DNA from: Martinezella dioscoreae
GTDB lineage: Bacteria > Pseudomonadota > Alphaproteobacteria > Rhizobiales > Rhizobiaceae
NCBI RefSeq assembly: GCF_009176305.1
Contig: NZ_BLAJ01000004.1
Location: forward strand, 372,001-436,000
Length of the DNA stretch: 64,000 nucleotides
Direction: 5' to 3'
Position 1 is the stretch's first letter; each line of letters starts with the position of its first letter. Positions 51,290 through 60,353 of the stretch are shown here, piece by piece. Under the pieces are notes generated by a model. It was not told the origin of the DNA, did not search any database, and was given only the letters and a program-made list of their open reading frames with translations. The position numbers and the translations under genes are program-made.

Positions 51290-52669
51290 TCAGCGGTTCG
51301 AAAATACGCTTTCGATGGCGCCGGCCGCCGCCTTGACGACGATATCGGCTTCCTCGCGCGTCAGGCATAGCGGCGGCGCAAAGCCGAGGATGTCTCCTTG
51401 CGGCATGGCGCGGCCGATGACACCGCGCTCGAGCAATGCCGACGCCACCTGCGGTCCGATCTTCTGCGCGGGATCGAAGAACTTGCGATCATCCTTGTCC
51501 TCGACGAATTCGATGGCCGCCATCAGCCCGTCGCCACGAACCTCGCCGACATGCCTGTGGCCGCCGACGGCCTTGGCGAGTTCGGAGCGGAAATAGGCGC
51601 CGGTAGAGCCTGCATTTTCGACGATGCCGAGTTCGTCGACCAGCTCGAGATTGGCGATACCAGCAGCCGCGCAGATCGGATGCGCCGAATAGGTCCAGCC
51701 ATGACCGATGGCGCCGAGCTGGTCGGATCCCTGCACGAGAACCTGCCACATCTTGTCGGAGACGATGCTGCCCGAAAGCGGCGCATAGGCGGAAGTCAGG
51801 CCCTTGGCGATGGTGATCAGATCCGGCTTCATACCGTAATGATCGGAGCCGAACATCGTGCCGAGACGGCCGAAGCCGGTGACGACCTCGTCGGCGACGA
51901 GCAGCACGTCATATTTGTCGAGGACGGCCTGGATCTTCTGCCAGTAGGTCTTCGGTGGCGGAACGATGCCGCCGGTGCCGAGGATCGGCTCGCCGATAAA
52001 GGCCGCGACCGTCTCCGGACCTTCAGCGAGGACCATCTCCTCCAGTCTGTCCGCGCAATGCTGCGCGAATTGTTCCTCGTTCATCGCGCGGTCGGCGCGG
52101 CGGAAGAAATAGGGCGCCTCGGTGTGGAGGATCGGCGCACGTGGCAGGTCGAAGGCCTTGTGGAACAGTTCGAGACCGGTGAGGCTGCCCGTCATGACGC
52201 CTGAGCCATGATAGCCGCGCCAGCGCGAAATGATCTTCTTCTTTTCCGGTCGGCCGAGAATATTGTTGTAGTACCAGATGAGCTTGATGTTGGTCTCGTT
52301 GGCATCGGACCCGGAAAGCCCGAAATAGACGCGGCTCATGCCTTCCGGGGCGCGGTCGATGATCATCTTCGAAAGCGTGATGGAAGCTTCCGTGCCGTGG
52401 CCGACATAGGCGTGGTAATAGGCAAGGTTCCTTGCCTGCTCGGCGATTGCATTGGCGATTTTCTCTCTTCCATAGCCGACATTGACGCAATAAAGGCCGG
52501 CAAAGGCATCGAGGCTCTTCTTGCCAGTGGTATCCGTGATGTAGACGCCTTCGGCGCCGGCGATGACGCGCGCCGGAGTTTCGCCGCGCGCATGCATTCC
52601 CATGTGGGTCGAGGGATGGAAGAAATGGTCCCTGTCCCAGGCATTCAATTCGTTGCGCTTGTCCAACAT
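51290..52669 (-). CDS. doeD: Diaminobutyrate aminotransferase of ectoine catabolism (459 aa)
   Basis: Class III aminotransferase. LSGSDANETNIKLIWYYNN, WRGYHGSGVMTGSLTG, LVADEVVTGFGRLGTMFGSD and the PLP Lys in ITIAKGLTSAYAPLSG. In the doe pathway it transaminates L-2,4-diaminobutyrate to aspartate semialdehyde. ATG 52669 is preceded by AAGAAGGAACGAGA. Thirty bases downstream of doeC in the leftward operon. Confidence 0.9.
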   Translation of the reverse strand: MLDKRNELNAWDRDHFFHPSTHMGMHARGETPARVIAGAEGVYITDTTGKKSLDAFAGLYCVNVGYGREKIANAIAEQARNLAYYHAYVGHGTEASITLSKMIIDRAPEGMSRVYFGLSGSDANETNIKLIWYYNNILGRPEKKKIISRWRGYHGSGVMTGSLTGLELFHKAFDLPRAPILHTEAPYFFRRADRAMNEEQFAQHCADRLEEMVLAEGPETVAAFIGEPILGTGGIVPPPKTYWQKIQAVLDKYDVLLVADEVVTGFGRLGTMFGSDHYGMKPDLITIAKGLTSAYAPLSGSIVSDKMWQVLVQGSDQLGAIGHGWTYSAHPICAAAGIANLELVDELGIVENAGSTGAYFRSELAKAVGGHRHVGEVRGDGLMAAIEFVEDKDDRKFFDPAQKIGPQVASALLERGVIGRAMPQGDILGFAPPLCLTREEADIVVKAAAGAIESVFSNR

Positions 52670-52699
52670 ATTCTCGTTCCTTCTTTTTTATTCGCGGCG

Positions 52700-54196
52700 T
52701 CAGGCTGTCGTGTCGACGCAGAGATATTTGAGCTCGGTGAAAGCCTCGATGCCGTGGCGGGAGCCTTCGCGGCCGAGACCGGATTGCTTCCAGCCGCCGA
52801 AGGGAATTGGGCCGCCCGTGATCTTCACGCGGTTGATGGCCACCATGCCGTATTCTAGCGATCGGCCAAGCCGCATCTGCCGCGCACCGTTGGCCGTGAC
52901 AACGTAGGCGACGAGGCCATATTCCGTGTTGTTAGCCCGGGCCACCACCTCGTCCTCGCTGTCGAAGACGCTGACGGCTGCGACCGGTCCGAAGGTTTCT
53001 TCGTGCATGATCAACGCGTCCGGCGCAGGCTCGACGAGCAGGGTCGGCTGGAAGAAGAGGGAGCCGGCCGCATGGCGCTTGCCGCCGGTAACGAGCCTTG
53101 TGCCATGCTGCAAGGCGTCCCTGACCTGCTCCTCGACCTTGGCAACCGCACGTTCATGCATGAGCGGCCCGATGTCGGAGGTGCCATCCAATCCGTTCCC
53201 GACCTTAAGAGCTTCGATGCGCTTGGCGAAAGCCGTAACGAAAGCGTCCATGATCGGGCGCTGGACGAAGATACGGTTGGCGGCGAGGCAGTCCTGACCG
53301 GAGGTCGCGAATTTGGCACTGATAGCGATATCGACGGCGCGGTCGAGATCCGCATCGTCGAAGACGATCAAGGGCGCATGGCCGCCAAGCTCCATCACAA
53401 GACGCTTCATTGTCCCCGCACACTGGCCGGCGATCATCTTGCCGATGCCGGTCGAGCCGGTGAAGCTCAATGCCCTGACTCGGAGGTCGTCGCAGAAGGC
53501 GCCGACGATGGTTGCGGCATCACCGGTCACGACATTGAACACACCGGCCGGAAGCCCGGCACGTTCGCCGAGTTCGGCAAGGGCCAGCGCCGATAGCGGA
53601 GTTTCGGACGACGGATGAGCGACGACGGTGCAGCCGGCCGCAAGCGCTGCAGCGGCCTTACGCGTGATCATGGCGGAAGGAAAGTTCCAGGGGGTGACGA
53701 TGCCGACGACGCCAAGCGCTTCCCGGCGCACGATCATTTCGGCATTTGGCAGATGGCTGGTCACGCTCTCAGCATTGATGCGCTTTGACTCCTCGGCATA
53801 CCATTCGATGAAGCCTGCGGCGTAATCGATCTCGCCGCGGGATTCGGCGAGCGGCTTGCCTTGTTCCAGCGTCATGATGAGCGCCAGATCCTCGCGTGCC
53901 TCCAGCATGAGTTCATACCACTTGCGCAGAATCGCTGATCGCTGCTGCGGCAGAAGCGAACGCCAGGCGGCAAAGGCACGCGCGGCAGTATCGATGGCGC
54001 CGATGGTCTCCTGCCTGTCGAGACTGGCAACCCAGGCAAGCGTCGCGGACGATGCAGGGTCCGTGACCTCGAAGCTTTGATTGGCTTTGCCGGCGACCCA
54101 ACGACCGGCAATATAGGAAAGATCTCGCAGCAGATGGCGGTCGTTCAGCCTTGAAAGGGCTTCATGATAGGTGGCGCGAGCGTGGAGCGCGGTCAT
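52700..54196 (-). CDS. doeC: Aspartate-semialdehyde dehydrogenase of ectoine catabolism (498 aa)
   Basis: Aldehyde dehydrogenase superfamily: VTPWNFPSAMITRKAAAAL, FTGSTGIGKMIAGQCAG, catalytic Glu in MELGGHAPLIVFD, nucleophile Cys in SGQDCLAANRIF, and IPFGGWKQSGLGREGSRHG at the end. Closest to succinate-semialdehyde dehydrogenases; in the doe pathway it oxidises aspartate semialdehyde to aspartate. ATG 54196 was chosen: the 170 extra codons upstream are not ALDH-like. Between doeX and doeD. Confidence 0.9.
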   Translation of the reverse strand: MTALHARATYHEALSRLNDRHLLRDLSYIAGRWVAGKANQSFEVTDPASSATLAWVASLDRQETIGAIDTAARAFAAWRSLLPQQRSAILRKWYELMLEAREDLALIMTLEQGKPLAESRGEIDYAAGFIEWYAEESKRINAESVTSHLPNAEMIVRREALGVVGIVTPWNFPSAMITRKAAAALAAGCTVVAHPSSETPLSALALAELGERAGLPAGVFNVVTGDAATIVGAFCDDLRVRALSFTGSTGIGKMIAGQCAGTMKRLVMELGGHAPLIVFDDADLDRAVDIAISAKFATSGQDCLAANRIFVQRPIMDAFVTAFAKRIEALKVGNGLDGTSDIGPLMHERAVAKVEEQVRDALQHGTRLVTGGKRHAAGSLFFQPTLLVEPAPDALIMHEETFGPVAAVSVFDSEDEVVARANNTEYGLVAYVVTANGARQMRLGRSLEYGMVAINRVKITGGPIPFGGWKQSGLGREGSRHGIEAFTELKYLCVDTTA

Positions 54197-54315
54197 GGTC
54201 GGGTCTCTCGTTCCAGATACCCGATGCTGCCATGGAACGCCGCGAGAGATTGTCCATTGCTGGCGGTTGGAAGAGAGAAAGGACCTAAAGTGAATGGTGT
54301 CTGTAGAGAATCTCT

Positions 54316-54810
54316 CTATTCGCCGCCAGGCGCATCCGGGGAAAGCAGGTCGGCGACGGGAAGCACCGTTTCTTCCTTCACGGTCTTGGTCACGATGTAT
54401 GTGAAATAGCGTTCGATGCCGAGGTCGCGATTTAGGAGGTCGTCGATCAGACGCTGATAGGCATCGATATCTGCCGCCATGATCTTCAGGATGTAATCGA
54501 CGCCACCGCCGACGGCCCAGCAGGCAACGATCTCCGGCGTCGCCGCGACCGTTCGTTCGAAGCGCTCGAAATCCGCCTGGCGATGATTGGCGAGCGTGAC
54601 CTCGACCATGACGCTGGCGATCGGAGCAAGACGCCGCAGTGCCAGATGTGCATGGTAACCGGTGATAATTCCAGCCTTTTCCAGCTTTCGAAGGCGGAGC
54701 CAGCATGGTGTCGGCGACAATCCCACCTTATCGGCCAGCGCGAGCTTGGTGATGCGGCCATCGCGCTGAATGGCGTCCAGTATCCGCAGATCGATTGCAT
54801 CAAGTCTCAT
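54316..54810 (-). CDS. doeX: Lrp/AsnC-type regulator of the ectoine genes (164 aa)
   Basis: Winged helix (LDAIDLRILDAIQRDGRITK, LALADKVGLSPTPCWLRLRK, LEKAGIITGYHA) and an RAM effector domain (ASVMVEVTLANHRQADFERF, GGVDYILKIMAAD). Called DoeX or AsnC in ectoine clusters, where it activates or fine-tunes doe genes. ATG 54810 is preferred; GTG 54834 would add eight residues. First gene of the leftward set; 119 bp separate it from doeC. Confidence 0.87.
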   Translation of the reverse strand: MRLDAIDLRILDAIQRDGRITKLALADKVGLSPTPCWLRLRKLEKAGIITGYHAHLALRRLAPIASVMVEVTLANHRQADFERFERTVAATPEIVACWAVGGGVDYILKIMAADIDAYQRLIDDLLNRDLGIERYFTYIVTKTVKEETVLPVADLLSPDAPGGE

Positions 54811-55086
54811 GTGAAAGCTGCTTGTCGTCGTCACTTATCGTTTCCAGACCAATGGCACTCGAAACCAGAGCTGACAAGCTTGCTTTGTGGAATTGGGCTG
54901 ATCGCGCGGCGTTGTCTGATCCTGAATGAGGCTCTTTATCTGCCGGAAGGGCGGCGCTGATTATGTTATGCGGCTATCGGGAAACAGGTTTACGAGCGAT
55001 GCTCTTCACATCCCGTCAGCGGGGTATCATGGAAAAATATAATAGATATTTCTAATTTGCGCTGCGATGCCAAATCTTCTCGCGCC

Positions 55087-55629
55087 CTATTCTATGATGT
55101 TCGGGATCGAGCGTTCAATGCGAACATCCAGACGGATGACGCGCGTGCTGAGAATTTGAGATTCGCGCACGGTTTCGAAAACGGGCAGGAAAACCGGACG
55201 AATGATCGTGAACCAGGAAGCGACCTCGTCGATGTTGGCACTGACGCTTGTGGTCTTGCCGCTTTCATCCTTGCCGACGATCAAAAGATTGCCGGCCAGC
55301 GGCGAGGGGTGATCTTTCAAATCCGCTATGCTGGAAAGTCCGTCGATAAGGCCGTTATTATCGGCATAGAGAAGATGGGAGTCCGCGATGCGGACGATAT
55401 CGATCCCACTGGAGCCGACCAACTTGCGGATGTGCTCGATCCGGTTGCCGGCGGGAAGCATCACCGTCCGGATCGTTCCGTCGACCGTGCTTAAAAGATA
55501 TGACTTGGCTTCTGGCATGGGAATTTCTTCCGTTTGCCGTTCGACGAAGTGCGGTTCTTGCGCACGAACGAGGCGAAGCTGCGGTCGTGCTCTCCTATGG
55601 GATTCATATGGGCTATAATCATTCGCCAT
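55087..55629 (-). CDS. Protein with a DUF3846-like C-terminal domain (180 aa)
   Basis: The N-terminal ~45 residues are basic and probably disordered. The rest contains TIRTVMLPAGNRIEHIRKLV, LLYADNNGLIDGLSSI and LAGNLLIVGKDESGKT, a pattern like DUF3846 (a small domain seen in phages and bacteria, function unknown). Start is ATG 55629 (GAGG ten bases upstream) or ATG 55635. It stands alone, with doeX ~275 bp away on the same strand and a repeat-bearing gap upstream. Assignment to DUF3846 is by eye. Confidence 0.6.
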   Translation of the reverse strand: MANDYSPYESHRRARPQLRLVRAQEPHFVERQTEEIPMPEAKSYLLSTVDGTIRTVMLPAGNRIEHIRKLVGSSGIDIVRIADSHLLYADNNGLIDGLSSIADLKDHPSPLAGNLLIVGKDESGKTTSVSANIDEVASWFTIIRPVFLPVFETVRESQILSTRVIRLDVRIERSIPNIIE

Positions 55630-55686
55630 TCCCATGCCACCTCGAGAATTAGCAGCAGAAGATATTGGCCCTATAGGCGCGAGCTT

Positions 55687-55740
55687 GTGCAACTTTTGCA
55701 AGCATCAAAATTCGTTCGGTGTGTTGCCTTTTCTTCAACG
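55687..55740 (+). repeat. Left copy of a 54-bp inverted repeat, with a decayed LysR start behind it
   Basis: Matches the reverse complement of 56962-57015 at 45 of 54 positions, with CAAAATTCGT and CCTTTTCTTCAACG exact. In the right copy this is the leader of the LysR gene at 56947. Thirty-odd bases beyond this copy, a frame from TTG 55775 reads LSHICFSGPRIL, resembling the LysR N-terminus MSRLLFSRFAHYL. So it is probably what is left of a duplicated, opposite-facing LysR gene; the remainder is lost. The surrounding gap (55630-56008) holds no intact gene. Confidence 0.55.
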
Positions 55741-56008
55741 GCGACGTGTCCCCGACGCCTCAAATCCGAATATATTGAGCCACATTTGCTTTAGCGGCCC
55801 CCGAATACTTCCGCGATGCATGAATAACGTTACGCGCCAGCGCTCCGGCCTGCCGCTCACGAAAATGACATGAGCGTTGACATCTCAAGCTGGAGTAAAA
55901 AATGCGATGCCTGCCACCTTTGATTGATAATGGGTCGACGGAGGCGAGATAGCGCCGTGATGGATAGCGCCGCCGAGCAAGGATCATCCTGTCCAGACAA
56001 GGGAGCGA

Positions 56009-56947
56009 CTATTCCAATGAATGCGCGGATGCCTTTCCGGCTCGAACTGCGATCTCATCGAGATATTCCTCGAAATATCTGCGGGCAATGATGGATGTCA
56101 TCGAGAGGCTGCGTCTGGGGTCAACGATCAAGGAAAGGATCATTGGCGGCAAGCCGCTGTCGGCTAAGCGAGAATAGTGCAATCCGTCCTCATGCGGGAG
56201 GGGCATGCCGGAAGCGATCGCGGTCACCCCGAAACCGCAGCCCTCGCGGACCATGGACCGCATGAGCGACAAGCTGTTGGTCGTCAAGACAGGCTGAAAG
56301 CGGATGTCGATACGCGCCGCCGCAATATCAACGACATCACGTAGATGACTGCTGGTGTCGGGAACGATCGTCGGCTTCTTGAAGAATTCGCCGATGGAGA
56401 TGCTGTCCTGCTGCTCTACGCCTGCAGGCAGCATGGCGATGAGATGAAAATCGGCGGAGCGCGTAACAATGACCCCCGGCAGGGGCAGGGGGCTGAAGGT
56501 CAGTCCGAAATCTGCGTCCCCGTCCCTGACCAGCTGTCGCACGCGATCGGAATCCTCCACTGCGATCGCATTGCGGATACGAGGGTGGTCCTTCGTGAAT
56601 CGCGCTATCACTGCCGGCAGGAAATCGGGCACGGTTTCCTGGGAAGCCGCGATTTTCACCTCGCCGCGGCGTAGTCCCTTCAGTTCCTCGATCTCGGATT
56701 TGATGCGGGAAAGATCCTTATTCCATTCCCTGTAGCCATTGACGAGCAGTTCGCCCGCCGATGTCAGCCGCATGCCGCGCGGCAGGCGCTCGAAGAGAGC
56801 AACACCGAATTCCTCCTCTGCGCTGATGAGCTGCTTGTTGATCGCCGAAGCCGACACATTCAGTCTTTCCGCGGCTTTTCTGATCGAGCCATGGTTGGCT
56901 ATCTCGTCGAGGTAATGCGCGAAGCGAGAAAACAGGAGTCGGCTCAT
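56009..56947 (-). CDS. LysR-family transcriptional regulator (312 aa)
   Basis: Winged helix (FAHYLDEIANHGSIRKAAER, LNVSASAINKQLISAEEEFG, VALFERLPRGMRL) and effector domain (GEVKIAASQETVPDFLPAVI, DADFGLTFSPLPLPG, GCGFGVTAIASGMPL). ATG 56947 gives the usual N-terminus; the frame is open 12 codons further. Divergent from the phosphoribosyltransferase gene (128-bp gap with an inverted repeat TGTCT-ATTA-AGACA), so it probably regulates that gene and the ECF operon behind it. Flanked by the inverted 54-bp repeats. Confidence 0.88.
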   Translation of the reverse strand: MSRLLFSRFAHYLDEIANHGSIRKAAERLNVSASAINKQLISAEEEFGVALFERLPRGMRLTSAGELLVNGYREWNKDLSRIKSEIEELKGLRRGEVKIAASQETVPDFLPAVIARFTKDHPRIRNAIAVEDSDRVRQLVRDGDADFGLTFSPLPLPGVIVTRSADFHLIAMLPAGVEQQDSISIGEFFKKPTIVPDTSSHLRDVVDIAAARIDIRFQPVLTTNSLSLMRSMVREGCGFGVTAIASGMPLPHEDGLHYSRLADSGLPPMILSLIVDPRRSLSMTSIIARRYFEEYLDEIAVRAGKASAHSLE

Positions 56948-56961
56948 TCGGAAGTATACCT

Positions 56962-57015
56962 CGTTGAAGAAAAGGAAACACACCGGACGAATTTTGTTGG
57001 TTGTAAAAATTGTGT
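56962..57015 (-). repeat. Right copy of the 54-bp inverted repeat (leader of the LysR gene)
   Basis: Lies 14 bases before the LysR ATG and includes its upstream A+T-rich sequence and the CTTCAACGAGG ribosome region. The inverted left copy is 1.2 kb away on the other side of the gene. The repeats could be a duplicated promoter or traces of an inverted gene duplication. Confidence 0.6.
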
Positions 57016-57022
57016 GATCTAG

Positions 57023-57036
57023 TGTCTATTAAGACA
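57023..57036. promoter_or_regulatory. Candidate LysR operator in the LysR-phosphoribosyltransferase gap
   Basis: TGTCT-ATTA-AGACA is a perfect 5-bp inverted repeat in the divergent promoter region, 39 bp before the phosphoribosyltransferase ATG. It resembles LysR boxes in size and position. Inferred. Confidence 0.45.
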
Positions 57037-57075
57037 ATAATTTGAATGCAATCAATGTGCCAAGAAGGCCGCAGC

Positions 57076-57789
57076 ATGTATCTGGAGACCCCGCAAACCC
57101 ATCAGGTGCAGGTTGCAGGCGAGAATTTCAACTTGCCGATCGTCCAGCTGAGCGATCGGCGAGCAATCGCATTGCTGATGGTCATCGACATGGGTATCCG
57201 GTTCGGAGATCTCGTCGGCGAGGCCCTGGCCCGTCATTTTGCGCCGTTGCGGCCCGACATCGTCGTCGGCAGCGCGACCTTGGGCGTCCCGGTCGCCATC
57301 GAGGTCTCGCGGCGCCTTGGCATCGATCGATATGTAATCTTGCAGAAATCACCCAAATTTCACCTTGCCGACGCCTTGGTCGAGGATGTTCGTTCCATCA
57401 CGACCGCAATGCCACAGCGTCTTCTGCTGGATCGCCGTTCGATAAGGCTGCTTCAGGGCAGACGCGTTCTGGTTGTCGACGATGTCATCGCCACCGGTTC
57501 CAGCATGGCGGCGGCGATCAGGCTCGTGCGTCGTGCCGGCGCAAACATAATTGGTGCGGGCGCCATTCTGACCGAAGGTCATTCCTGGCGGACGCTACTC
57601 GGAGAGGACGCCAAGCTGGTGACCAGTCTGGGCCACATTCCGCAGTTTGATGTTATCGAGGGAGTGGCGACGCCGGATGGCGCGACCGAAAAGGATGCTT
57701 GGACGGAAGATCGCGCTTCGGTCAGCAAGCCGATCGCGCGGATCCGGCGGAAACGTTCCATGGCCGAGAAAGACGTCGTGCGAATATAG
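57076..57789 (+). CDS. Purine/orotate-type phosphoribosyltransferase, paralog 1 (237 aa)
   Basis: Type I PRTase fold. PRPP-binding motif RVLVVDDVIATGSSMAAAI (the 13-residue hydrophobic-DD-ATGSS motif), the flexible loop region VVGSATLGVPVAIEVSRRLG with YVILQKSPKFHL. A basic C-terminal tail of ~30 residues (RIRRKR) is absent from paralog 2. ATG 57076 is chosen because AAGAAGG lies 7 nt before it; ten upstream codons are open. It transfers ribose-5-phosphate from PRPP to a base, probably a purine-like one; base specificity unknown. It precedes an ECF transporter operon that ends with a paralog of it. Confidence 0.85.
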   Translation: MYLETPQTHQVQVAGENFNLPIVQLSDRRAIALLMVIDMGIRFGDLVGEALARHFAPLRPDIVVGSATLGVPVAIEVSRRLGIDRYVILQKSPKFHLADALVEDVRSITTAMPQRLLLDRRSIRLLQGRRVLVVDDVIATGSSMAAAIRLVRRAGANIIGAGAILTEGHSWRTLLGEDAKLVTSLGHIPQFDVIEGVATPDGATEKDAWTEDRASVSKPIARIRRKRSMAEKDVVRI

Positions 57790-58237
57790 GCAGGGTGCCG
57801 ACTATCTTTGTCGCTCGCGTTGGTCGCGACGCGCGTGATTGGATTGGCCTGCCGATACTGCGTGTGCTAGATCAAGTTCCATATGCAATCATGGGTGGTT
57901 TTCGTGATTTGAATTTCCTATACGTCGTTTGAATGTTGGAGAGAACTTCCGTGCGCGGGCATTGCATTCCTACTGCAATTCCAAACCGCGCGTTACGCTG
58001 GCCTTTTCTCCATTGTCCCTGTGAGTTTTAGGGGGCTGAAGCAGTAGTTTATGGGGGATCCCGAGGGTCTGTAGGGTGTGGTGTCCCGGTCTCCGTTCGT
58101 GATTGGATGAAGTCCGGGATCTGAGTAATCGGATGCGTCAATAAGAGAGCGCGAAACTGCGCCTGAATGATCGCGGAGGACCATCCAATGGGTTTTCCGA
58201 GAATTTCTGGAAATTGCTTTTTAAAGGGACCAAGATC
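57790..58237. other. 448-base leader region before the ECF operon with competing stems
   Basis: No conserved gene. Near 58057-58121 three segments can pair in two exclusive ways: GATCCCG (58057-58063) with CGGGATC (58115-58121), 7 bp; or TCCCGG (58084-58089) with CCGGGA (58114-58119), 6 bp. A GCGC-GAAACT-GCGC hairpin lies near 58149-58162. A strong ribosome site GGAGGA (58175-58180) precedes ATG 58188, starting a 71-codon frame (to 58403) that overlaps the S-component start out of frame. It could be an RNA regulator plus upstream ORF. Nothing matches a riboswitch I know. Confidence 0.4.
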
Positions 58238-58810
58238 ATGCAACCAGCGACCGTTTCACAAACCGACGGCAATACACTCTTTCCTATCGTACTCTCGATC
58301 GTGGCGGCTGCCGCGACTGGCGTGCTTTGGGCTTATGCCAATCCAATCCAGCTCGTGCCTGGCGTCATTCAATGGCGCATTTTCGCCTTTCTGCCATCGG
58401 TGATCGGCATTCTGCTCGGCTGGCGCAGCGGCTTCATTTGCGGCTATCTCGGCACCATCGTCTGGTCGCTGCTGGCCGGCACCTTCATACCTGCGCATTC
58501 GCTTCTTGTTGACGGCATCATGGTCGGCCTGACCGGCCTCGTGCCAGGGCTGCTTTTCGATCCTGCCAAGACGACCTTCGATCGCAGTGGGCTGATCAAG
58601 ATTGCCGTGGTCTGCCTTATCGTCGGGCTCGTTATGGTGGCAGCGGTGTCTGCGAGCCTTGCCTATCTCGGCATTTTCCCGTTCTGGTGGGGTTTTGGCT
58701 ATCTCGGCTTGTCCGACATCGTCCCGATGGTTGTCGGCACGCCGCTTCTGATCATCCCGGCCATGAAAATCCTGAAGAGTGCGCATCCATCCGGTTTCAA
58801 GCGCTTCTGA
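58238..58810 (+). CDS. ECF transporter S component, substrate-specific (190 aa)
   Basis: Very hydrophobic protein with about six helices (IVLSIVAAAATGVLWAYANP, AFLPSVIGILLGWRSGFICG, DGIMVGLTGLVPGLLF, AVVCLIVGLVMVAAVSASLA, DIVPMVVGTPLLIIPAM). Size, helix number and the following A-A-T genes identify an ECF S component; it belongs to no class I can name (not obviously BioY, ThiT, RibU or CbiM). It should bind the imported compound. ATG 58238 has AAAGGGA at 8 nt. Overlaps the ATPase gene by 32 bp. Confidence 0.82.
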   Translation: MQPATVSQTDGNTLFPIVLSIVAAAATGVLWAYANPIQLVPGVIQWRIFAFLPSVIGILLGWRSGFICGYLGTIVWSLLAGTFIPAHSLLVDGIMVGLTGLVPGLLFDPAKTTFDRSGLIKIAVVCLIVGLVMVAAVSASLAYLGIFPFWWGFGYLGLSDIVPMVVGTPLLIIPAMKILKSAHPSGFKRF

Positions 58811-60353
58811 ACCCGATCTGGATCAACAAGTGCTCAATATCGCTAATCTGACGATCGGTTTCGGCGGTGCTGCGCCGGTGCTTGCCGAAACCAATCTCAT
58901 GCTTGACGAGGGGCAGCGGCTTCTCGTCTGTGGTGAAGCGGGCAGCGGCAAGTCGACATTGCTCGGCGTTGCCGCCGGCCTCATTCCGCGCCTTATTCCA
59001 GTTGCCGAATTCTCCGGGCAGGTGGAGCTTGCTGGCCGCCCGCTGCTTTCCTTCACAAAGAAGGAACTGTTCGGCACGATTGGCTTCGTGTCGCAAAATA
59101 GCGAAGACCAGCTTTGGGATATCTGCGTCGAGGACGTCATCGCCTTTCCCCTGGAAAACAAGGGCATCGAGCGCAACGAGATTCGGGACCGGCTGACCGA
59201 ACTGATGGCCGAATTCGAGCTACAGGCCCTGAGCGGCCGTCGGGTTCTCACCCTTTCCGGGGGTGAGCGGCGAATGGTCACCATCGCCGCGGCGATCGTC
59301 TCGAGCCCATCGATTCTGGTGCTGGACGAACCGACGACCGGGCTTGATCCCGCCGCGCGCATGCGGCTGTCCAATATCCTGCTGAAAGTGCTGGACAGCA
59401 CCCCGACACTGCTGATCTCGGAGCAGGACCCTTTGACACTCCGCTCCGTAATAGACAGCATTGCCCTGATGCGTCGCGGCGGCGTCTCTCCGAGCATGCC
59501 GCCGGAGACGGTGCTTAAGCACGACGCCGCCTGGATCGACGCGGGCATTTTGCCACCGATGCGCGCCCGGCCGGCGCGGCAGACCGCTGAGCCGGGTCGC
59601 CCGCTGTTGACCGTTTCGGGTCTGACGAGCCAGCTTTCCCGATCGCGCGGCAACCCGGTATTGAAGGACGTCAGTTTCGATATCCGGGCTGGGGACGTGC
59701 TGGCGCTCATCGGCCGCAATGGTGCCGGCAAGACGACGCTGTTCAAATCGATCCTCGGGCTGGTGAAAACCACCTCGGGTTCCATTCTTCTCGACGGGAC
59801 AAAGGCTGACGACTGGTCTGTTGCGGCGAGGGCGCGCAAGATCGCCTACATTCCCCAGAACATGCGCCATATCCTGTTCAACATGACCGTAATCGGCGAG
59901 GTGATCTTTGCCATTACGGCGTCGAGCGCATCGTCGAGCGACCCGGCCGTCGTTGCGCGCGCCAAGGCAGCGCTGGAGCGATACGCACTCTCCGACCTGG
60001 CGGAAGCCAATCCGTTTGCTCTTTCGGCCCGCCAGCAAGCATTGCTGGGGCTTGCTTGCGCCGATGCGACCGGCGCGCTTGTTGCCATCATCGACGAGCC
60101 GCTTTTGAGCAGAGACATCAAAGGCCGGCAAATGCTGGAACGTTTCATCTCGTCGATGCAGTCTTCGGGGCGGGCGGTCATGCTGATCTCGCACGATCTG
60201 GAATTGGTCGACGATCTGGCTACCCGCCTGATGATCCTCGACAATGGCAGGATCGCGTTCATGGGGGCGCCCGAAGACGGCTGGGAAAGCGGCACCTTCG
60301 GTTCTCTCGGATGGCAAGCACCCTACGATATGACAGCGTGGAGCATGGCATGA
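58779..60353 (+). CDS. ECF transporter double ATPase, two fused domains (524 aa)
   Basis: Two ABC nucleotide-binding domains in one chain. The first is complete: Walker A GEAGSGKST, signature LSGGERRMV, Walker B ILVLDEPTTGLD. The second has Walker A GRNGAGKTT, but its signature is LSARQQALLG in place of LSGGQ and its Walker B is VAIIDEPLLSRD, so it looks degenerate. The H-loop is kept (LISHDLELVDDL). GTG 58779 overlaps the S gene; a later GTG (58830) is also possible. Fused A-A' subunits are known in ECF systems. It energises uptake with the T component. Confidence 0.87.
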   Translation: MRIHPVSSASEPDLDQQVLNIANLTIGFGGAAPVLAETNLMLDEGQRLLVCGEAGSGKSTLLGVAAGLIPRLIPVAEFSGQVELAGRPLLSFTKKELFGTIGFVSQNSEDQLWDICVEDVIAFPLENKGIERNEIRDRLTELMAEFELQALSGRRVLTLSGGERRMVTIAAAIVSSPSILVLDEPTTGLDPAARMRLSNILLKVLDSTPTLLISEQDPLTLRSVIDSIALMRRGGVSPSMPPETVLKHDAAWIDAGILPPMRARPARQTAEPGRPLLTVSGLTSQLSRSRGNPVLKDVSFDIRAGDVLALIGRNGAGKTTLFKSILGLVKTTSGSILLDGTKADDWSVAARARKIAYIPQNMRHILFNMTVIGEVIFAITASSASSSDPAVVARAKAALERYALSDLAEANPFALSARQQALLGLACADATGALVAIIDEPLLSRDIKGRQMLERFISSMQSSGRAVMLISHDLELVDDLATRLMILDNGRIAFMGAPEDGWESGTFGSLGWQAPYDMTAWSMA

